From contig JAJRCF010000005.1 in NCBI GenBank assembly GCA_028679075.1, positions 51,291 to 115,290 on the forward strand: a stretch of DNA of 64,000 nucleotides. Direction: 5' to 3'. A program made the translations under genes and the position numbers. Positions within the stretch are counted from its first letter, which is position 1; every line of letters begins with the position of its first letter. The notes beneath the pieces were generated by a model. It was given only the letters and a program-made list of their open reading frames with translations, did not search any database and was not told the origin of the DNA. Positions 35,001 through 45,239 of the stretch are shown one piece after another. Source of the stretch: Methanoregula sp. (GTDB taxonomy: Archaea; Halobacteriota; Methanomicrobia; Methanomicrobiales; Methanospirillaceae).

Positions 35001-37607
35001 TCAGTTAAGGCGGAACCGTGCCATCTCCTTCCTGCACTGGTCTGCCATTGCGGCAAGTTCGGCAGATGCACTCGCAATTTCTTCGGTGGAGGCGCTGGTC
35101 TCCTCGGCAAGTGCTGCCATATCCTCCATACGCTGCTGGTTCTCACTAGTCAGCGTACTGAACGATTCTATACCGGACATCAGCTGGTTGGTGGCCTTTG
35201 CCTGGTCCTCGGTCGCTTTTGTGATCTCGCCCACGCCGGCAGATACGATCGCGGCTTCAGACACAATCCGGTTCAGCGATTCCACGGTCTTGTTGACACT
35301 GTCGATGCCGCCCTTGATCTCCTCGAACGACTGCTGCATGGAAGTCGAGGTCTGTTCGCTCTTTGCCTGGATTGAGCGTATGAGCGCCTCGATCTGGCTG
35401 CTCGCCTTCTTGGACTCCCCGGCAAGGTTCTTCACCTCTCCGGCAACCACCGCGAAACCCCGGCCATGTTCCCCGGCACGGGCTGCTTCGATCGCGGCAT
35501 TGAGTGCAAGGAGGTTGGTCTGGTTGGCGATATCCGTGATGAGGTTGACGATCTTGGAGATCTCGCGCATCTGGTCGTTGAGTGCCGTGATCTCGTCCAC
35601 GCTCTCCTTGGAGATCTTTTCAACGGTCTCCATCTTGCCGGTCGCGACCTTGCCGATCTTCGCAGCTTCGGCTCCTTCAACGGATGCCTTCTCTGCATGG
35701 GTCATGACATCGTGGGAAGTACTTGCGATCTGTTCGATGGATGCGGAGATCTCAGAGATATCATTGGAGATCTTCTGGACACTGTCGATCTGCATCTTCG
35801 CGTTATCAGTAGACCTCTGGCTTGAGATCGCCACCTGCTCTGTTGCTTTTGCGATCTCTTCCGTGCTCTTGATGGTGTCCTTGATGGTGAGATCGAGCTT
35901 GTTCACGGTTTCAACCGTGTTCCCGAGGACCTTGTGGATGGACTCCCCGGCAGCATTGTAATCAGCTTTCAGTTTGACGAGCGGATCGGCTTCGTCTATG
36001 CTCACGCGGTAAGTGAGATCCCCTGAGGCGATCTGGGCAAGGGCTGTCTGCAGTTCCTGTGCGCTGACGGTCAGCAGTTCGGCATTGGCCTTCGCGTCAT
36101 CCATCATCTCTTTGATCTTCGCTTCCTGTTCACGCTGGTGCGTGACGTCGTTGTAAACACACAGGATGGTGGTGAGATCCCCCTTGGCGTCAACGATCGG
36201 TATACCGTATTGTTCGAGCACATGCTCCCCGGAGGGGAACGTGATGACAATCTCCCCGAAACTCCGTTTCTTCTCGGTAAGGACCCGTTTTAACCCTTCA
36301 CCTTTCTGGCTCGCGATCTTGAAGTCCCGGGCGTTCATCCCGCGGAGCTTGTCTTTGGCAAGGCCGGTGAGCGTGATGTATGCCTCGTTCACCATGATGA
36401 TCTTGAACTCAGGGTTCATCAGCATGATCGGCATCGGGTTCTGCTTCACGATGGTATCCGAGCGCTGCTTGAGGATAGCAACTTCCTCCATCTGCTTCTT
36501 GATATCCGCCTGGCTCTTCTGCTGGCTCGCAAGCAGGGCATTAATCTCGTCGAGCTTCTTCCGCTCTTCCGTGATATCGTTGTACACAATCAGGATACTG
36601 GATACGTTCCCGCTGGCATCATCGATGGGGATCCCGTACTGCTGGAGCCTTCGTACACCTGACGGGAACTCCACCAGCACCTCGCCTTTTGAACGGTGCC
36701 GTTCGCTGAGCACACGCTTGAGCCCTTCCCCGGCCTGTTCCAGTACCTTGAAGTCGTGCAGCGTCATCTTCACGAGCTCGGCCCGGCTGATCCCGCTGAG
36801 CGTGGTATAGGCTTCGTTCGCAACCCTGATGTGGAAGGTCTTGTCGACAAGGATGATCGGCATCGGGTTCTGCTGGACGATCGTTTCAGAACGGTGCTTG
36901 AGCTGTTCGATCTCCTCGTTCTTCTTCTTCTGGGCAGTGATATCATAATAGACGAACAGCAGGGAGGAGACGGCCCCGTCGTTTCCCATGACAGGAATAC
37001 AGTACTGTTCGAGCACGTGCAGGCCGGATGGCAGTTCGATCGTGACCTCACCAAATGAACGCCGTTTTTCTGATAGTGCCACCTTTGCGCCTTCACCCGT
37101 CTGGGAGAGACGCTTGAATCCCGCGAGGTTGGTATTTTTCAGGTCTTCCTGGTGCAGGCCACTCATCCGGACAAACGCATCGTTGGCTTCAATAATGGAG
37201 AATGACGGGGTGGTGACCAGCATCGGGACCGGGTTTTTCTCAACCATCATCTCAAGGCGGTTCCGGAGGTCGGTGACAATATCGCTATCAGGGCCGGGTT
37301 GCCCGGAAAAATACGCCTTTGGTACCGCAGGTTCAGGTGAACGACCCCCGGTCTTAAGGATGGCAAGGACTGCGTTTACCGCACCTACCAGGGTCGTGTA
37401 TTCTGCCCCGAATTTCATCGCATCCAGGGGATTTGCCGGTCTCCCTGCAACAGCGGATGAGAGTGCTGACGCGATCTCTTCGTTCAGCTGGCGGACGTGG
37501 GCCGCAATCTCCGCCGTAGATCCGGATGACGGAGAGCTTGTTCCCTTTGCCCCGCTGAATAATGCTTTTCTTCCCGGTCGTTCAGTCAAATCCATTCCTC
37601 CTGACAT
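35001..37607 (-). CDS. Soluble methyl-accepting chemoreceptor with three PAS domains
   Basis: 868 residues (an ATG four codons in is an alternative start). No transmembrane helix is present. Three consecutive, mutually similar PAS units (about 115-230, 240-355 and 385-500) share [27 protein letters not shown] starts and EQYCIP/QQYGIP/EQYGIP segments, indicating internal duplication. A linker with [14 protein letters not shown] leads to the MCP signalling hairpin (tip [40 protein letters not shown] split here as evidence: [19 protein letters not shown] is the tip). It probably senses a cytoplasmic ligand or redox state and signals through CheW. Confidence 0.92.
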   Translation of the reverse strand: MSGGMDLTERPGRKALFSGAKGTSSPSSGSTAEIAAHVRQLNEEIASALSSAVAGRPANPLDAMKFGAEYTTLVGAVNAVLAILKTGGRSPEPAVPKAYFSGQPGPDSDIVTDLRNRLEMMVEKNPVPMLVTTPSFSIIEANDAFVRMSGLHQEDLKNTNLAGFKRLSQTGEGAKVALSEKRRSFGEVTIELPSGLHVLEQYCIPVMGNDGAVSSLLFVYYDITAQKKKNEEIEQLKHRSETIVQQNPMPIILVDKTFHIRVANEAYTTLSGISRAELVKMTLHDFKVLEQAGEGLKRVLSERHRSKGEVLVEFPSGVRRLQQYGIPIDDASGNVSSILIVYNDITEERKKLDEINALLASQQKSQADIKKQMEEVAILKQRSDTIVKQNPMPIMLMNPEFKIIMVNEAYITLTGLAKDKLRGMNARDFKIASQKGEGLKRVLTEKKRSFGEIVITFPSGEHVLEQYGIPIVDAKGDLTTILCVYNDVTHQREQEAKIKEMMDDAKANAELLTVSAQELQTALAQIASGDLTYRVSIDEADPLVKLKADYNAAGESIHKVLGNTVETVNKLDLTIKDTIKSTEEIAKATEQVAISSQRSTDNAKMQIDSVQKISNDISEISASIEQIASTSHDVMTHAEKASVEGAEAAKIGKVATGKMETVEKISKESVDEITALNDQMREISKIVNLITDIANQTNLLALNAAIEAARAGEHGRGFAVVAGEVKNLAGESKKASSQIEALIRSIQAKSEQTSTSMQQSFEEIKGGIDSVNKTVESLNRIVSEAAIVSAGVGEITKATEDQAKATNQLMSGIESFSTLTSENQQRMEDMAALAEETSASTEEIASASAELAAMADQCRKEMARFRLN

Positions 37608-37649
37608 ACATATAGGCCACCAGTGACAATAACGCTCATCTCCTCCAGC

Positions 37650-38174
37650 TTATTTCTCCACGAGATCCTTAATGACTTTCTCCATGTCGAGCCAGATGAT
37701 CAGGTTCTTTTTTGTATCTTCCGTCTCGTCGGCCTTCATCTTGATGATACCTTTGACAAACGACGCGAACTCTGATGAAAACCCGGCCCCGATCTTATCG
37801 ACATCCGACTCGGACACCTGGATCACGCTGCTGACATCGTCAACAATGATCCCCACATTGCTCCCGCCGGCTGCTTCGGGAACGAGGACAATGATCTTCT
37901 GGTTGTCCCGGATCTCCTTTTCCGGAAGGCCCAGCAGGGTGTTGAGATTCATGATATTGGTGATCTCACCGCGGAGGTTGATAACTCCCGAAATATACGC
38001 AGGTGCACGGGGGATGGGGGTGATGGGGATCATCTCCACGATCTCCCTTGCCAGCTGGATGTCAAGGGCATACCGTTCCCCATCCAGTTCGAATTCGACA
38101 ATATCGATTGCAGATGCCATTTCTTCACCGTCACGTGTTTTTTTCAGGACCGGTTCGATCTCACCTACTTCCAT
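37650..38174 (-). CDS. cheW: Chemotaxis coupling protein CheW
   Basis: 174 residues. A CheW-like SH3-type fold spans about residues 22-165: EFELDGERYALDIQLAREIVEM, ISGVINLRGEITNIMNLNTLLGL and VGIIVDDVSSVIQV. It links receptor to CheA kinase. Its ATG lies inside the end of the ParA gene (ten-base overlap), which ties partitioning and signalling together translationally. The soluble receptor follows 42 bases later. Confidence 0.93.
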   Translation of the reverse strand: MEVGEIEPVLKKTRDGEEMASAIDIVEFELDGERYALDIQLAREIVEMIPITPIPRAPAYISGVINLRGEITNIMNLNTLLGLPEKEIRDNQKIIVLVPEAAGGSNVGIIVDDVSSVIQVSESDVDKIGAGFSSEFASFVKGIIKMKADETEDTKKNLIIWLDMEKVIKDLVEK

Positions 38175-39070
38175 CTCAATACCTCGGTTGCGATGGTCTT
38201 GTACGCAACACCGGCACTGCTCTCCGGGGCGAAATGGGAGATGGGCATTCCCCGTTTCTGCGCTTCATAAATGAGGGGGGAGTAGGGTATCGTATAGACC
38301 GCGGGGAACAGCCGCTGGACCTCGCTTATCATCGCGAGCAGGCGTTCATGTTCAGCTTTTTGTTCTTCCGCGGACCGGATCTCATCCTGGGTAGGTTCGG
38401 GTTTTTTGTAAAAGAGCGCCCGGATAACCGACATGAGGTCCTTCTTTTCCCCGGGTCCTTCCTGGGCGGCAGGTGTTGCACCTTCAGCCCAGCGGGAGAC
38501 GATCGCCATATCGGGCTTGATCTCCCTTCCCAGGTCCTCTTTCATATCCGAAAAAATGGTGGACAGTGTCGCGACGCCATCAAGGGCAAACGATCCGGAA
38601 TCAAGGGTGACGATCAGGTGATCGGCTGCATAGAGGCCGTTGATCACCAGCTGGCCCAGGCTCGGGGGAGTATCGATCAGGATGTAATCATACTGGTCCC
38701 TGACCGGGTCAAGCGCCGCTTTCAGGATACCGGCACGCCCTTCCATGCGGTACAGGTACGGGTCAGCACCGACCAGGTCGAGATGGGACGGGGCGAGGTC
38801 AATTCCTGACGGGGTATTCCGGATAATTTCAGAGATGGGCGTTACCGGGAAGGTCTCGGGAAAATCCTCAAACCCGCTCAGGAACACATCGTACATGTTT
38901 TTTCCGGTTGCCTGGGAAATGTACCTGAGGCCGACAGTTGCATTTGCCTGGGGATCGCAATCAACGACAAGGACCTTTTTCCCAGCCTGCACCAGAAAGC
39001 CCGCAATGTTGAGACAGGAGGTGGTCTTTCCGGTACCACCTTTATGATGGGAAAAAGTTATGACTGTTAT
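38165..39070 (-). CDS. ParA/Soj-type ATPase in a chemotaxis operon, probable ATA start
   Basis: 301 residues if begun at ATA 39070. The deviant Walker A HHKGGTGKTT (39050-39021) is essential, yet no ATG, GTG or TTG lies between the in-frame TAA upstream and that motif; the first GTG is at 38992, after it. AGGTGAT then three bases precede ATA, giving the natural reading MTVITFSHHKGG. Later motifs are VLVVDCDPQANAT and DYILIDTPPSLGQL, all typical of ParA. In bacteria, ParA relatives (ParC, PpfA) place chemoreceptor arrays; here the gene overlaps cheW and precedes a soluble receptor, so an array-positioning role is likely by analogy. Confidence 0.88.
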   Translation of the reverse strand: MTVITFSHHKGGTGKTTSCLNIAGFLVQAGKKVLVVDCDPQANATVGLRYISQATGKNMYDVFLSGFEDFPETFPVTPISEIIRNTPSGIDLAPSHLDLVGADPYLYRMEGRAGILKAALDPVRDQYDYILIDTPPSLGQLVINGLYAADHLIVTLDSGSFALDGVATLSTIFSDMKEDLGREIKPDMAIVSRWAEGATPAAQEGPGEKKDLMSVIRALFYKKPEPTQDEIRSAEEQKAEHERLLAMISEVQRLFPAVYTIPYSPLIYEAQKRGMPISHFAPESSAGVAYKTIATEVLRWK

Positions 39071-39344
39071 ACTATCACCTTATGGTCATTTTTAGAAATA
39101 ATGGTATAATAAGGTATGTCCCGCTTATGTCGGGGAAAATGCCCCTTTTTGAATAATTCCATGAATATTCTACTTTTTTCCTCCTTTTTACACCGGGCCT
39201 GAAAAAAATCCGAACCGGTACTGATTACCAAGATTTCGCGGATTAGCGGCCAGCTCATCACCAGCGGGCCGGATATCCGGCCAGGACACCGGCACGGGAA
39301 CATCCCAACAGGATTTTTATGGTTACACGCGTTACATCTGGGTA

Positions 39345-39701
39345 ATGAGAGGGTCTTTTTACACGATCGTTGCGGGATTATCGGTACTCTTCATGGTATT
39401 ACTCTGTGCCGGGTGCCTGTCAACTGAAGTGGGAGATACCCGGTACGACAACCGGTCGGTCCGGATCAGCATCAGCCATGCGGGTGATCCGGTTGACGTG
39501 CACATCCAGGTAACCGTCTTCCGGATCACAGGCATGACGCAGGAACAATATACGATTGTCAGCGCACCGGCCACGCTGGTAAATGGTGAGAACCTTGTTT
39601 CTGTACCGGTCGAACTCGGGCCCGGTTCCTACAAATTATTTGTCTATGTGCTCCGTGACGGCGACCGCAAGACCGCCGTGATCCGCGATATCGTTGTGTG
39701 A
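39345..39701 (+). CDS. Putative lipoprotein
   Basis: 118 residues. A lipobox-bearing signal peptide (hydrophobic core SVLFMVLLC, then AGC at about residues 22-24) is followed by a beta-sandwich-like domain with no cysteine (RSVRISISHAGDPVDVHIQVTV to SYKLFVYVLRDG). It is probably lipid-anchored outside the cell. The stop overlaps the GTG that opens the long frame of the adenine deaminase gene, so the two genes may be cotranscribed, although their functions seem unrelated. Confidence 0.65.
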   Translation: MRGSFYTIVAGLSVLFMVLLCAGCLSTEVGDTRYDNRSVRISISHAGDPVDVHIQVTVFRITGMTQEQYTIVSAPATLVNGENLVSVPVELGPGSYKLFVYVLRDGDRKTAVIRDIVV

Positions 39702-39706
39702 TTTTC

Positions 39707-41374
39707 ATGAACTCTTTTTCAAAGGCGATGATCCTTGCCGCCACGGGCGTCCGTCATGCGGATCTGGTGCTGGAGGATGCATATCTCTTCAATGCATTTA
39801 CCGTATCCTGGGATGTGGGCTCGCTTGCGATAAAGGACGGGACAATCCTCGGGATTGGGGATTACGAAGGAAAAAAAACACGGGACTGTTCCGGGCAATA
39901 TATCGTCCCGGGACTTTTCGATGCCCATGTCCATATCGAGAGTTCGCTGCTCACTCCCCCGGAATATGCCCGGCTTGTCGCCCGTCACGGGACAACGACC
40001 GTCATCGCAGACCCCCACGAGATCGCCAATGTTGCCGGTATCAAAGGCATTGAGTACATGCTGGCAGCCCGGAAGAATGCAGCGATCGATATCCAGTACA
40101 TGCTCCCGTCCTGCGTCCCGGCAACACCCGCCGATGTGGGTGGAGCAGTACTTGAAGCAAAAGACCTGCGCCGGTTCATAGGAAAAGACGGCATCCTTGG
40201 GCTGGGCGAGATGATGAATGTCCCGGGGGTACTTACAGCGGACCATGCCATTGCGGACAAACTCGCGCTCTCATCGATCCGCAACGGGCACGCCCCGGGC
40301 CTTACCGGAAAACTCCTCAATGCCTATATCCTCGCGGGCCTCCAGAGCGACCACGAGTGTACGACACGTGCGGAGGCTGAAGAGAAACTCAAAAACGGGA
40401 TGTACATCTACATCCGCGAAGGCTCCACCGAGAAAAATATCGAAGCGCTCATCCCCCTTGTCACACCTGCAACCGTCTCCCGCTGTTCATTTGCCACCGA
40501 TGACTGCCATGCCGACCTGCTCATGGAGGACGGGCATATCGACCGGTGCATCCGGAAGGCTGTTGCCTGCGGGCTCTCCCCCGAACTCGCCATCCGCATG
40601 GCCACGCTCTCCCCTGCCGAGCGGTTCGGGCTTACGGACCGCGGCGCACTCGCTCCCGGGCGTCGTGCGGACCTCTGTATTGTCGATGACCCCGAGAAGT
40701 TTACGGTCCGGGAGGTTTTTTTTAAAGGCACAAACGTATCCGCTGCACCACCGTCCCGGCAGGCCGCATTCCCCCCAACGGTCCGCTGTCCCCTGCCGGG
40801 CAAAAAGACGATCCGGATCACCGGCCGTGGCATGGCACGGGTGATCGGGCTTGTCCCCGACCAGATCGTGACCGAATCCCTCCGGTATGAATGCAATGGC
40901 GACGATATACCGGACCTCGACCGCGACATTCTCAAAGTTGTGGTCTGCAACCGGTATCTCGATCTTCCCTGGGGCATCGGCCTGGTGCATGGCTTTGGGT
41001 TCCGTGACGGTGCCATTGCGTGCAGCATCTCCCACGATGCACACAACATTGTTGCGGTCGGCACCAGCGATGATGCAATCCGGAATGCAATACACGAGGT
41101 GATCCGTGCCCAGGGGGCGATGGTCGCGATCCTTGGCACGGATATCTCTGTCCTGCCCCTCGGTTGTGCCGGGCTGATGTCAACGCTTCCCTACGAAGAC
41201 GTTGTCCGTAAACAAAAAGACCTGCAGAAGGTTACCAACCGGATGGGCGGCATTGATAATCCCTTCATGTACCTCTCGTTCCTTGCGCTTACCGTGATCC
41301 CATCCCTGCGCATCACCGACCGGGGCGTCTTCGATTGCACCACGTTCCGGGACGTGCCGCTGTTTATTGCATGA
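39707..41374 (+). CDS. ade: Adenine deaminase
   Basis: 555 residues from the ATG at 39707; a GTG at 39698 overlapping the previous stop (GTGA) is an alternative. An amidohydrolase-superfamily enzyme: metal ligands DAHVHIESS, then GEMMNVPG, the RDHECT-like QSDHECTT, REGSTEKN, CSFATDDCHADLL and the C-terminal Ade domain with LDLPWGIGLVHGFG and SISHDAHN. It deaminates adenine to hypoxanthine in purine salvage. All motifs look intact. Confidence 0.93.
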   Translation: MNSFSKAMILAATGVRHADLVLEDAYLFNAFTVSWDVGSLAIKDGTILGIGDYEGKKTRDCSGQYIVPGLFDAHVHIESSLLTPPEYARLVARHGTTTVIADPHEIANVAGIKGIEYMLAARKNAAIDIQYMLPSCVPATPADVGGAVLEAKDLRRFIGKDGILGLGEMMNVPGVLTADHAIADKLALSSIRNGHAPGLTGKLLNAYILAGLQSDHECTTRAEAEEKLKNGMYIYIREGSTEKNIEALIPLVTPATVSRCSFATDDCHADLLMEDGHIDRCIRKAVACGLSPELAIRMATLSPAERFGLTDRGALAPGRRADLCIVDDPEKFTVREVFFKGTNVSAAPPSRQAAFPPTVRCPLPGKKTIRITGRGMARVIGLVPDQIVTESLRYECNGDDIPDLDRDILKVVVCNRYLDLPWGIGLVHGFGFRDGAIACSISHDAHNIVAVGTSDDAIRNAIHEVIRAQGAMVAILGTDISVLPLGCAGLMSTLPYEDVVRKQKDLQKVTNRMGGIDNPFMYLSFLALTVIPSLRITDRGVFDCTTFRDVPLFIA

Positions 41375-42295
41375 TCACGGGAAGAGCAGGATCAGGACAA
41401 CACCGGATACCATCAGGCCGGCACCGGCGATCCTCCGGAAGATTTCTTTTTCCCGGAACACGAGTGTGCCGCAGAGGACCGTGATGAGGATACTCATCCG
41501 CTTGATGGCAATGACATACGGCGCAATCTGGTCAAGGTATGCCGCGTTGATCGTGATTGCTTCGATCGTAATGATCACGCCAATAATTATTCCGGGTACA
41601 AGAAGATCACGCAACGGGATGCCGGGGAATCCTGTTCCGGGAGCCGGGCTGATGGACAACGTGCCGGTCCCCGCTATTTTGGATGAACGTTTCAGCAGGC
41701 TGATCGCAAGGAACGCACTCCCGAGGACAAGAAAGACCACACCGGACCCGAACACCACGTCGGAATTGAGCACGACCATCTTGTCAAACCCGATCGCGAT
41801 CGCGTAGAGGAATGAGACCACAAACATGGAGAGGATGCCGGGGTGTGAGATCATTGCCCGGAACGGGTCCAGGAGGTTTGTGTGCTCAGCGGATGTGTTG
41901 AGGACATATGAGCCCGCAACAATGGTGATGATGCCGGCGATCCCGATGAGAGACGGGAGCTCGTGCAGGATCAGGGCCGCCGTGACGACAAGGAAGAGCG
42001 GCGTGAACGAGAGCATCGGCACTGCAAGCGAGATGTCCGTGGATTTCAGTGCCCGTAATGTGAGCGTGGTGGCGACAACATTGATCGCGGATGTGACAAA
42101 CACGGCAGGGAAAAAGTCCGGGCCAAGAGTAGGGATACCCCGCACGGTTGCAATGGTTAAGAGAAAGAGCGACGTGAAGAGGAAACCGGATGCTGCCAGT
42201 ATATCCGGCTCAACAGTCTGGAGGAATTTCTTGTTTGCGATAAAATACGCGGCATTGGCACACGCACCGATACCAGAAAGAAATGCCCAGAACAT
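41375..42295 (-). CDS. EamA/DMT-family transporter
   Basis: 306 residues with ten hydrophobic segments arranged as two repeats of five, the usual layout of drug/metabolite transporters. Each half begins with a short helix containing the EamA pattern (AYFIANKKFL and LYAIAIGFDKMVV). Substrate cannot be inferred. It is convergent with adenine deaminase and lies six bases after the isochorismatase-like gene on the same strand, so they may be cotranscribed. Confidence 0.85.
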   Translation of the reverse strand: MFWAFLSGIGACANAAYFIANKKFLQTVEPDILAASGFLFTSLFLLTIATVRGIPTLGPDFFPAVFVTSAINVVATTLTLRALKSTDISLAVPMLSFTPLFLVVTAALILHELPSLIGIAGIITIVAGSYVLNTSAEHTNLLDPFRAMISHPGILSMFVVSFLYAIAIGFDKMVVLNSDVVFGSGVVFLVLGSAFLAISLLKRSSKIAGTGTLSISPAPGTGFPGIPLRDLLVPGIIIGVIITIEAITINAAYLDQIAPYVIAIKRMSILITVLCGTLVFREKEIFRRIAGAGLMVSGVVLILLFP

Positions 42296-42301
42296 AGTGG
42301 T

Positions 42302-42862
42302 CTATTGATACGATATTGGCAGCGACTGTATCCATGCGGCCGTGGTCATCACCTGAGAGAACCGCATCTGCTGGGTAACGAGGATCGCCCGTTGGAGATC
42401 GGTATCGCTGATCGCACCCGCACTGTTCGTGATGGAGAGCGTGCCGGTCGCATCGGAGAGGAACTGTACGGAATACCCGTGGTGGAATGCCTGCCGGGCG
42501 GTTGTGTCACAGCACATCTGGGTCATGTAGCCGGCAATGGTGACCGTAGTGATCCCCCGCTCTTTCAGCCAGGCATCAAGGTGTGTGCCGGTGAAACTGC
42601 CCGGCAGCGTCTTCTCTAGGAGGAGGTCGTGCGGGCGCTTCGTTACGTCCGGGTGCAGCTCCCATGCAGGAGTCCCGGGAACGAACGTTGCGGTCCCGGC
42701 AGCCCGGTTCGCGTGTTGGATAACAATGACCGGCATGCGTGCTGCATGGGCTGCGTCCATGGCCTGCAGGATGTTGACAATACTCCCGTGCGGGTACGTG
42801 ACCGGCAGTTTGCCGGTAAAATATTCGTTCTGGACATCGATGACAAGTAATGCTTGGCTCAT
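42302..42862 (-). CDS. Isochorismatase-family cysteine hydrolase
   Basis: 186 residues. The triad residues are visible: Asp in [12 protein letters not shown], Lys in [11 protein letters not shown] and Cys in [15 protein letters not shown]. Members hydrolyse amides such as nicotinamide or ureidoacrylate; the specific substrate is not evident. The ATG overlaps the stop of the acetyltransferase gene (ATGA), and the transporter gene follows by six bases. Confidence 0.88.
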   Translation of the reverse strand: MSQALLVIDVQNEYFTGKLPVTYPHGSIVNILQAMDAAHAARMPVIVIQHANRAAGTATFVPGTPAWELHPDVTKRPHDLLLEKTLPGSFTGTHLDAWLKERGITTVTIAGYMTQMCCDTTARQAFHHGYSVQFLSDATGTLSITNSAGAISDTDLQRAILVTQQMRFSQVMTTAAWIQSLPISYQ

Positions 42863-43344
42863 GATCTCTTCACCCCTTCAAAGGTAATCCGGTCAATCTC
42901 CATCTGCCGGAACTGCACCGGTTCGCCATGAACCGGTTCCGTGCATTCACCACGGTGACGGAATTGCAGTGATTCATACAATCGCTCTGCCCGGGGATTA
43001 TTTTTTCTGACAATCAGGCAGATCGTTGCAAGTACCGGATCGGAAAAGCCATAGTCAAGCGTGAGGAGCGCAATCGTCTTTCCCAAGCCCTGCCCGAGCC
43101 GGTGCGGGTGCAGGGCGATCCGGAATTCTGTATTTTTTTTATTTTTTCGTGAAAGGATCGAAAAACCAACGATCTCGTTGTCAGTCTCAGCAACAAGAAT
43201 ATCCGCCCCGTCCTCCCTGCTGTACTCGTCCAGCCAGCCGCCGTCCCGCAGGGAATAGTCGAGCATGGAAAATTCCGAGGGATAGGGCGGCCATGCTTTG
43301 ATGACGGGGATATCCTGGGGCCGGAGCGGGCGGAGAGCGATCAT
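42859..43344 (-). CDS. GNAT-family acetyltransferase
   Basis: 161 residues from the ATG at 43344 (an in-frame TTG precedes it directly). Fold marks are [27 protein letters not shown], the acetyl-CoA loop [15 protein letters not shown] (pattern Q/RxxGxG/A) and [18 protein letters not shown]. It transfers an acetyl group from acetyl-CoA to an amine of unknown identity. It heads a three-gene overlapping set with the isochorismatase-like and EamA genes. Confidence 0.85.
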   Translation of the reverse strand: MIALRPLRPQDIPVIKAWPPYPSEFSMLDYSLRDGGWLDEYSREDGADILVAETDNEIVGFSILSRKNKKNTEFRIALHPHRLGQGLGKTIALLTLDYGFSDPVLATICLIVRKNNPRAERLYESLQFRHRGECTEPVHGEPVQFRQMEIDRITFEGVKRS

Positions 43345-43423
43345 CAATTATCATAGGATTTGCTGCAACAAAAAAGTATGAGGCACGACAACACCGCACT
43401 CGTAAGTCTTTATGCTTTAGGGA

Positions 43424-44122
43424 TCAATCCGTTTTCCCGTCAGGATGCAGTTCGATCATTTCCGGGGTCTTCCGGATTGTCCCGAACCCTTGCGAAACAG
43501 ACTGGCCGATCCCGAAATAATCAGGAATGCGGAGATTTGTTTTGAATTTTCCGAGGAACACGATCACATTTTCACGATCGATCCGCTCCCGTATGAAGCG
43601 GACGTGCGCCATGCAGGTTACCGGCTCGGCGGGAGTATAGTCAAGGGATTTTGCCAGCGTGTTGAGGTGGGCGGTAAGGATCTTCTGCATGAAATTGTCG
43701 CGAGCGGGTTTGCCTTTCAGGTCATAGAATTTTTTTGCGTACTGCTGGTTCAGGGCAATCCACGGGGTGAGAAACTCGTACTCGTACACACCCGCGGTAA
43801 TCCCGAACTCCTCCTCACGGATCTCCGGGTCGCGGGATGCGATGGTGCAGCGGTTGTCCCCGGACGGGATCTCCGCATTGTCTCCCACCATCTGCCGGAG
43901 AAAACCTGCGCCCTGGCAGATACCGATAACAATCAGATCGTTCCTGACCTGCTTGCACTGGATTGCAGGGTAGCGGTGAATGACCTGTCCGACGGGAGTG
44001 CCGGGCGATCCTGCGGCCTGATACTCCGCAAGCTGGCGTGCGAGAGATGACCGGGCCACGGTCAGGGAGAACTGGAGGGGATTTGCCGGTTCAATGAAGA
44101 GGGTGAAGACGGGGAGGATCAT
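43424..44122 (-). CDS. Orphan Cas6-like protein
   Basis: 232 residues from the ATG at 44122 (TTG at 44140 also in frame). Two features recall Cas6: an N-terminal domain with VIHRYPAIQCKQV followed by DLIVIGICQGA, and a glycine-rich C-terminal loop DYFGIGQSVSQGFGTIRK, which matches the conserved G-rich loop of CRISPR RNA endonucleases. No CRISPR array or other cas gene is in the window. It may be a solo Cas6 acting on a distant array, or a relative reused for other RNA processing. The family call is from pattern, not search. Confidence 0.55.
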   Translation of the reverse strand: MILPVFTLFIEPANPLQFSLTVARSSLARQLAEYQAAGSPGTPVGQVIHRYPAIQCKQVRNDLIVIGICQGAGFLRQMVGDNAEIPSGDNRCTIASRDPEIREEEFGITAGVYEYEFLTPWIALNQQYAKKFYDLKGKPARDNFMQKILTAHLNTLAKSLDYTPAEPVTCMAHVRFIRERIDRENVIVFLGKFKTNLRIPDYFGIGQSVSQGFGTIRKTPEMIELHPDGKTD

Positions 44123-44205
44123 GCAGGTGCTCACATACAACAGGGATGTCCGGGGAAATAAGGGATTTCCTGGTACGTCACGAAGGGTCCGGGCGGGACC
44201 AGGGG

Positions 44206-45048
44206 TTATTCCGGATACACGGTGAACCGTTTGATCGCGGTAGCGTTCCGTCCGGCATCGGAGATCCAGATGAAGAAATCGCCGGTTGCCTGGATCTCAC
44301 CCGTTGCGCTCCACGTGTTGGTGCCGCAGCTCCCTTCCTCCACGACCGTGCTGAACAGGCCTTCATTGGAGAGGGCGGGATCCTCCTCATCAGGTAAGAC
44401 CGAGAAGATCGTGAAGTCCAGTTCCTGCCCGGCCGGTACGTTTGTCGTTCCCTGGAGCGTAAACGAGCGGGCGACATACTGGTCACCGGGAGGATCGATC
44501 GTTACCCACAAGCTTGCGTTGGTGGCATTTTCCGCGGGACAGGCAACCGGGGTCGGAGTTGCAGCCGGTGACGCACGGACCAGGAACTCGCGCTCAACAC
44601 CGCAGTCGTGTACGATCCGGTAACGGGCCGGGTCCCAGCCGGTGGTGACAAAACGGTACACCTGCGTGGATGCACCGGGCGCAAGCGATGACGTTTCCGA
44701 TGTATTCGGTTTCCCGGTCCCCATCCGCGTTGCCCACATACCATTGCCGGCCTGGAATTTTACCGAGAATGACGGGGGGTTGCCCGCACATGCGAGGGTG
44801 TCGGCACCATCGTTCGTAACCGTGAACCCGACAACTTCCCCGGCATTGTAAATATCCGTGTCCATCTTCAGGTAACCGGAGTGCGCATTGGGCTGGTTGA
44901 GGGTGGCAACGTAGGAGGCTGCAATGGTGACGGGAGCGGCCGTTGCATTTTCACTTGCATTGATCGTCCCGGCCGGCGCGGTACAACCGGCACATGCGAC
45001 AAATACCATTGCCATGAAAAAAATGCCGATATGCCAGGACCTGTTCAC
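44206..45048 (-). CDS. Lipoprotein with two beta-type domains
   Basis: 280 residues from a GTG at 45048 (GGTGA upstream). The signal peptide ends in a lipobox (VACAGC at about residues 18-22). The first domain (about 45-155) holds two cysteines (LACAGN and VHDCGVE) and looks like an immunoglobulin-type protease-inhibitor fold. The second (about 180-275) contains SFTLQGTTNVPAGQELDFTIFS, a pattern common in DUF3821-type methanogen surface proteins. It is probably lipid-anchored on the cell surface. Confidence 0.7.
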   Translation of the reverse strand: MNRSWHIGIFFMAMVFVACAGCTAPAGTINASENATAAPVTIAASYVATLNQPNAHSGYLKMDTDIYNAGEVVGFTVTNDGADTLACAGNPPSFSVKFQAGNGMWATRMGTGKPNTSETSSLAPGASTQVYRFVTTGWDPARYRIVHDCGVEREFLVRASPAATPTPVACPAENATNASLWVTIDPPGDQYVARSFTLQGTTNVPAGQELDFTIFSVLPDEEDPALSNEGLFSTVVEEGSCGTNTWSATGEIQATGDFFIWISDAGRNATAIKRFTVYPE

Positions 45049-45239
45049 CACATCACCACGATTTTATTTTTGATAATCTGCCATGGATCTTTCGTTGGGC
45101 GCGATAAATCAATTCCGCTTAAAGGGGCTGCAATAAAAAACCAGCAGAAATTTTTTTAATTTTTGTGTAGTCAGATTTTTTTTAACAAGAAAATTAACAA
45201 TCGGATAGATTTCATAACCAAATTTTTTTAGATTTTTTT

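Noticed and set aside
43445..44050. Plus-strand 201-codon frame opposite the Cas6-like gene
   Set aside because: The opposite strand carries recognisable motifs; this frame has none and no ribosome site.
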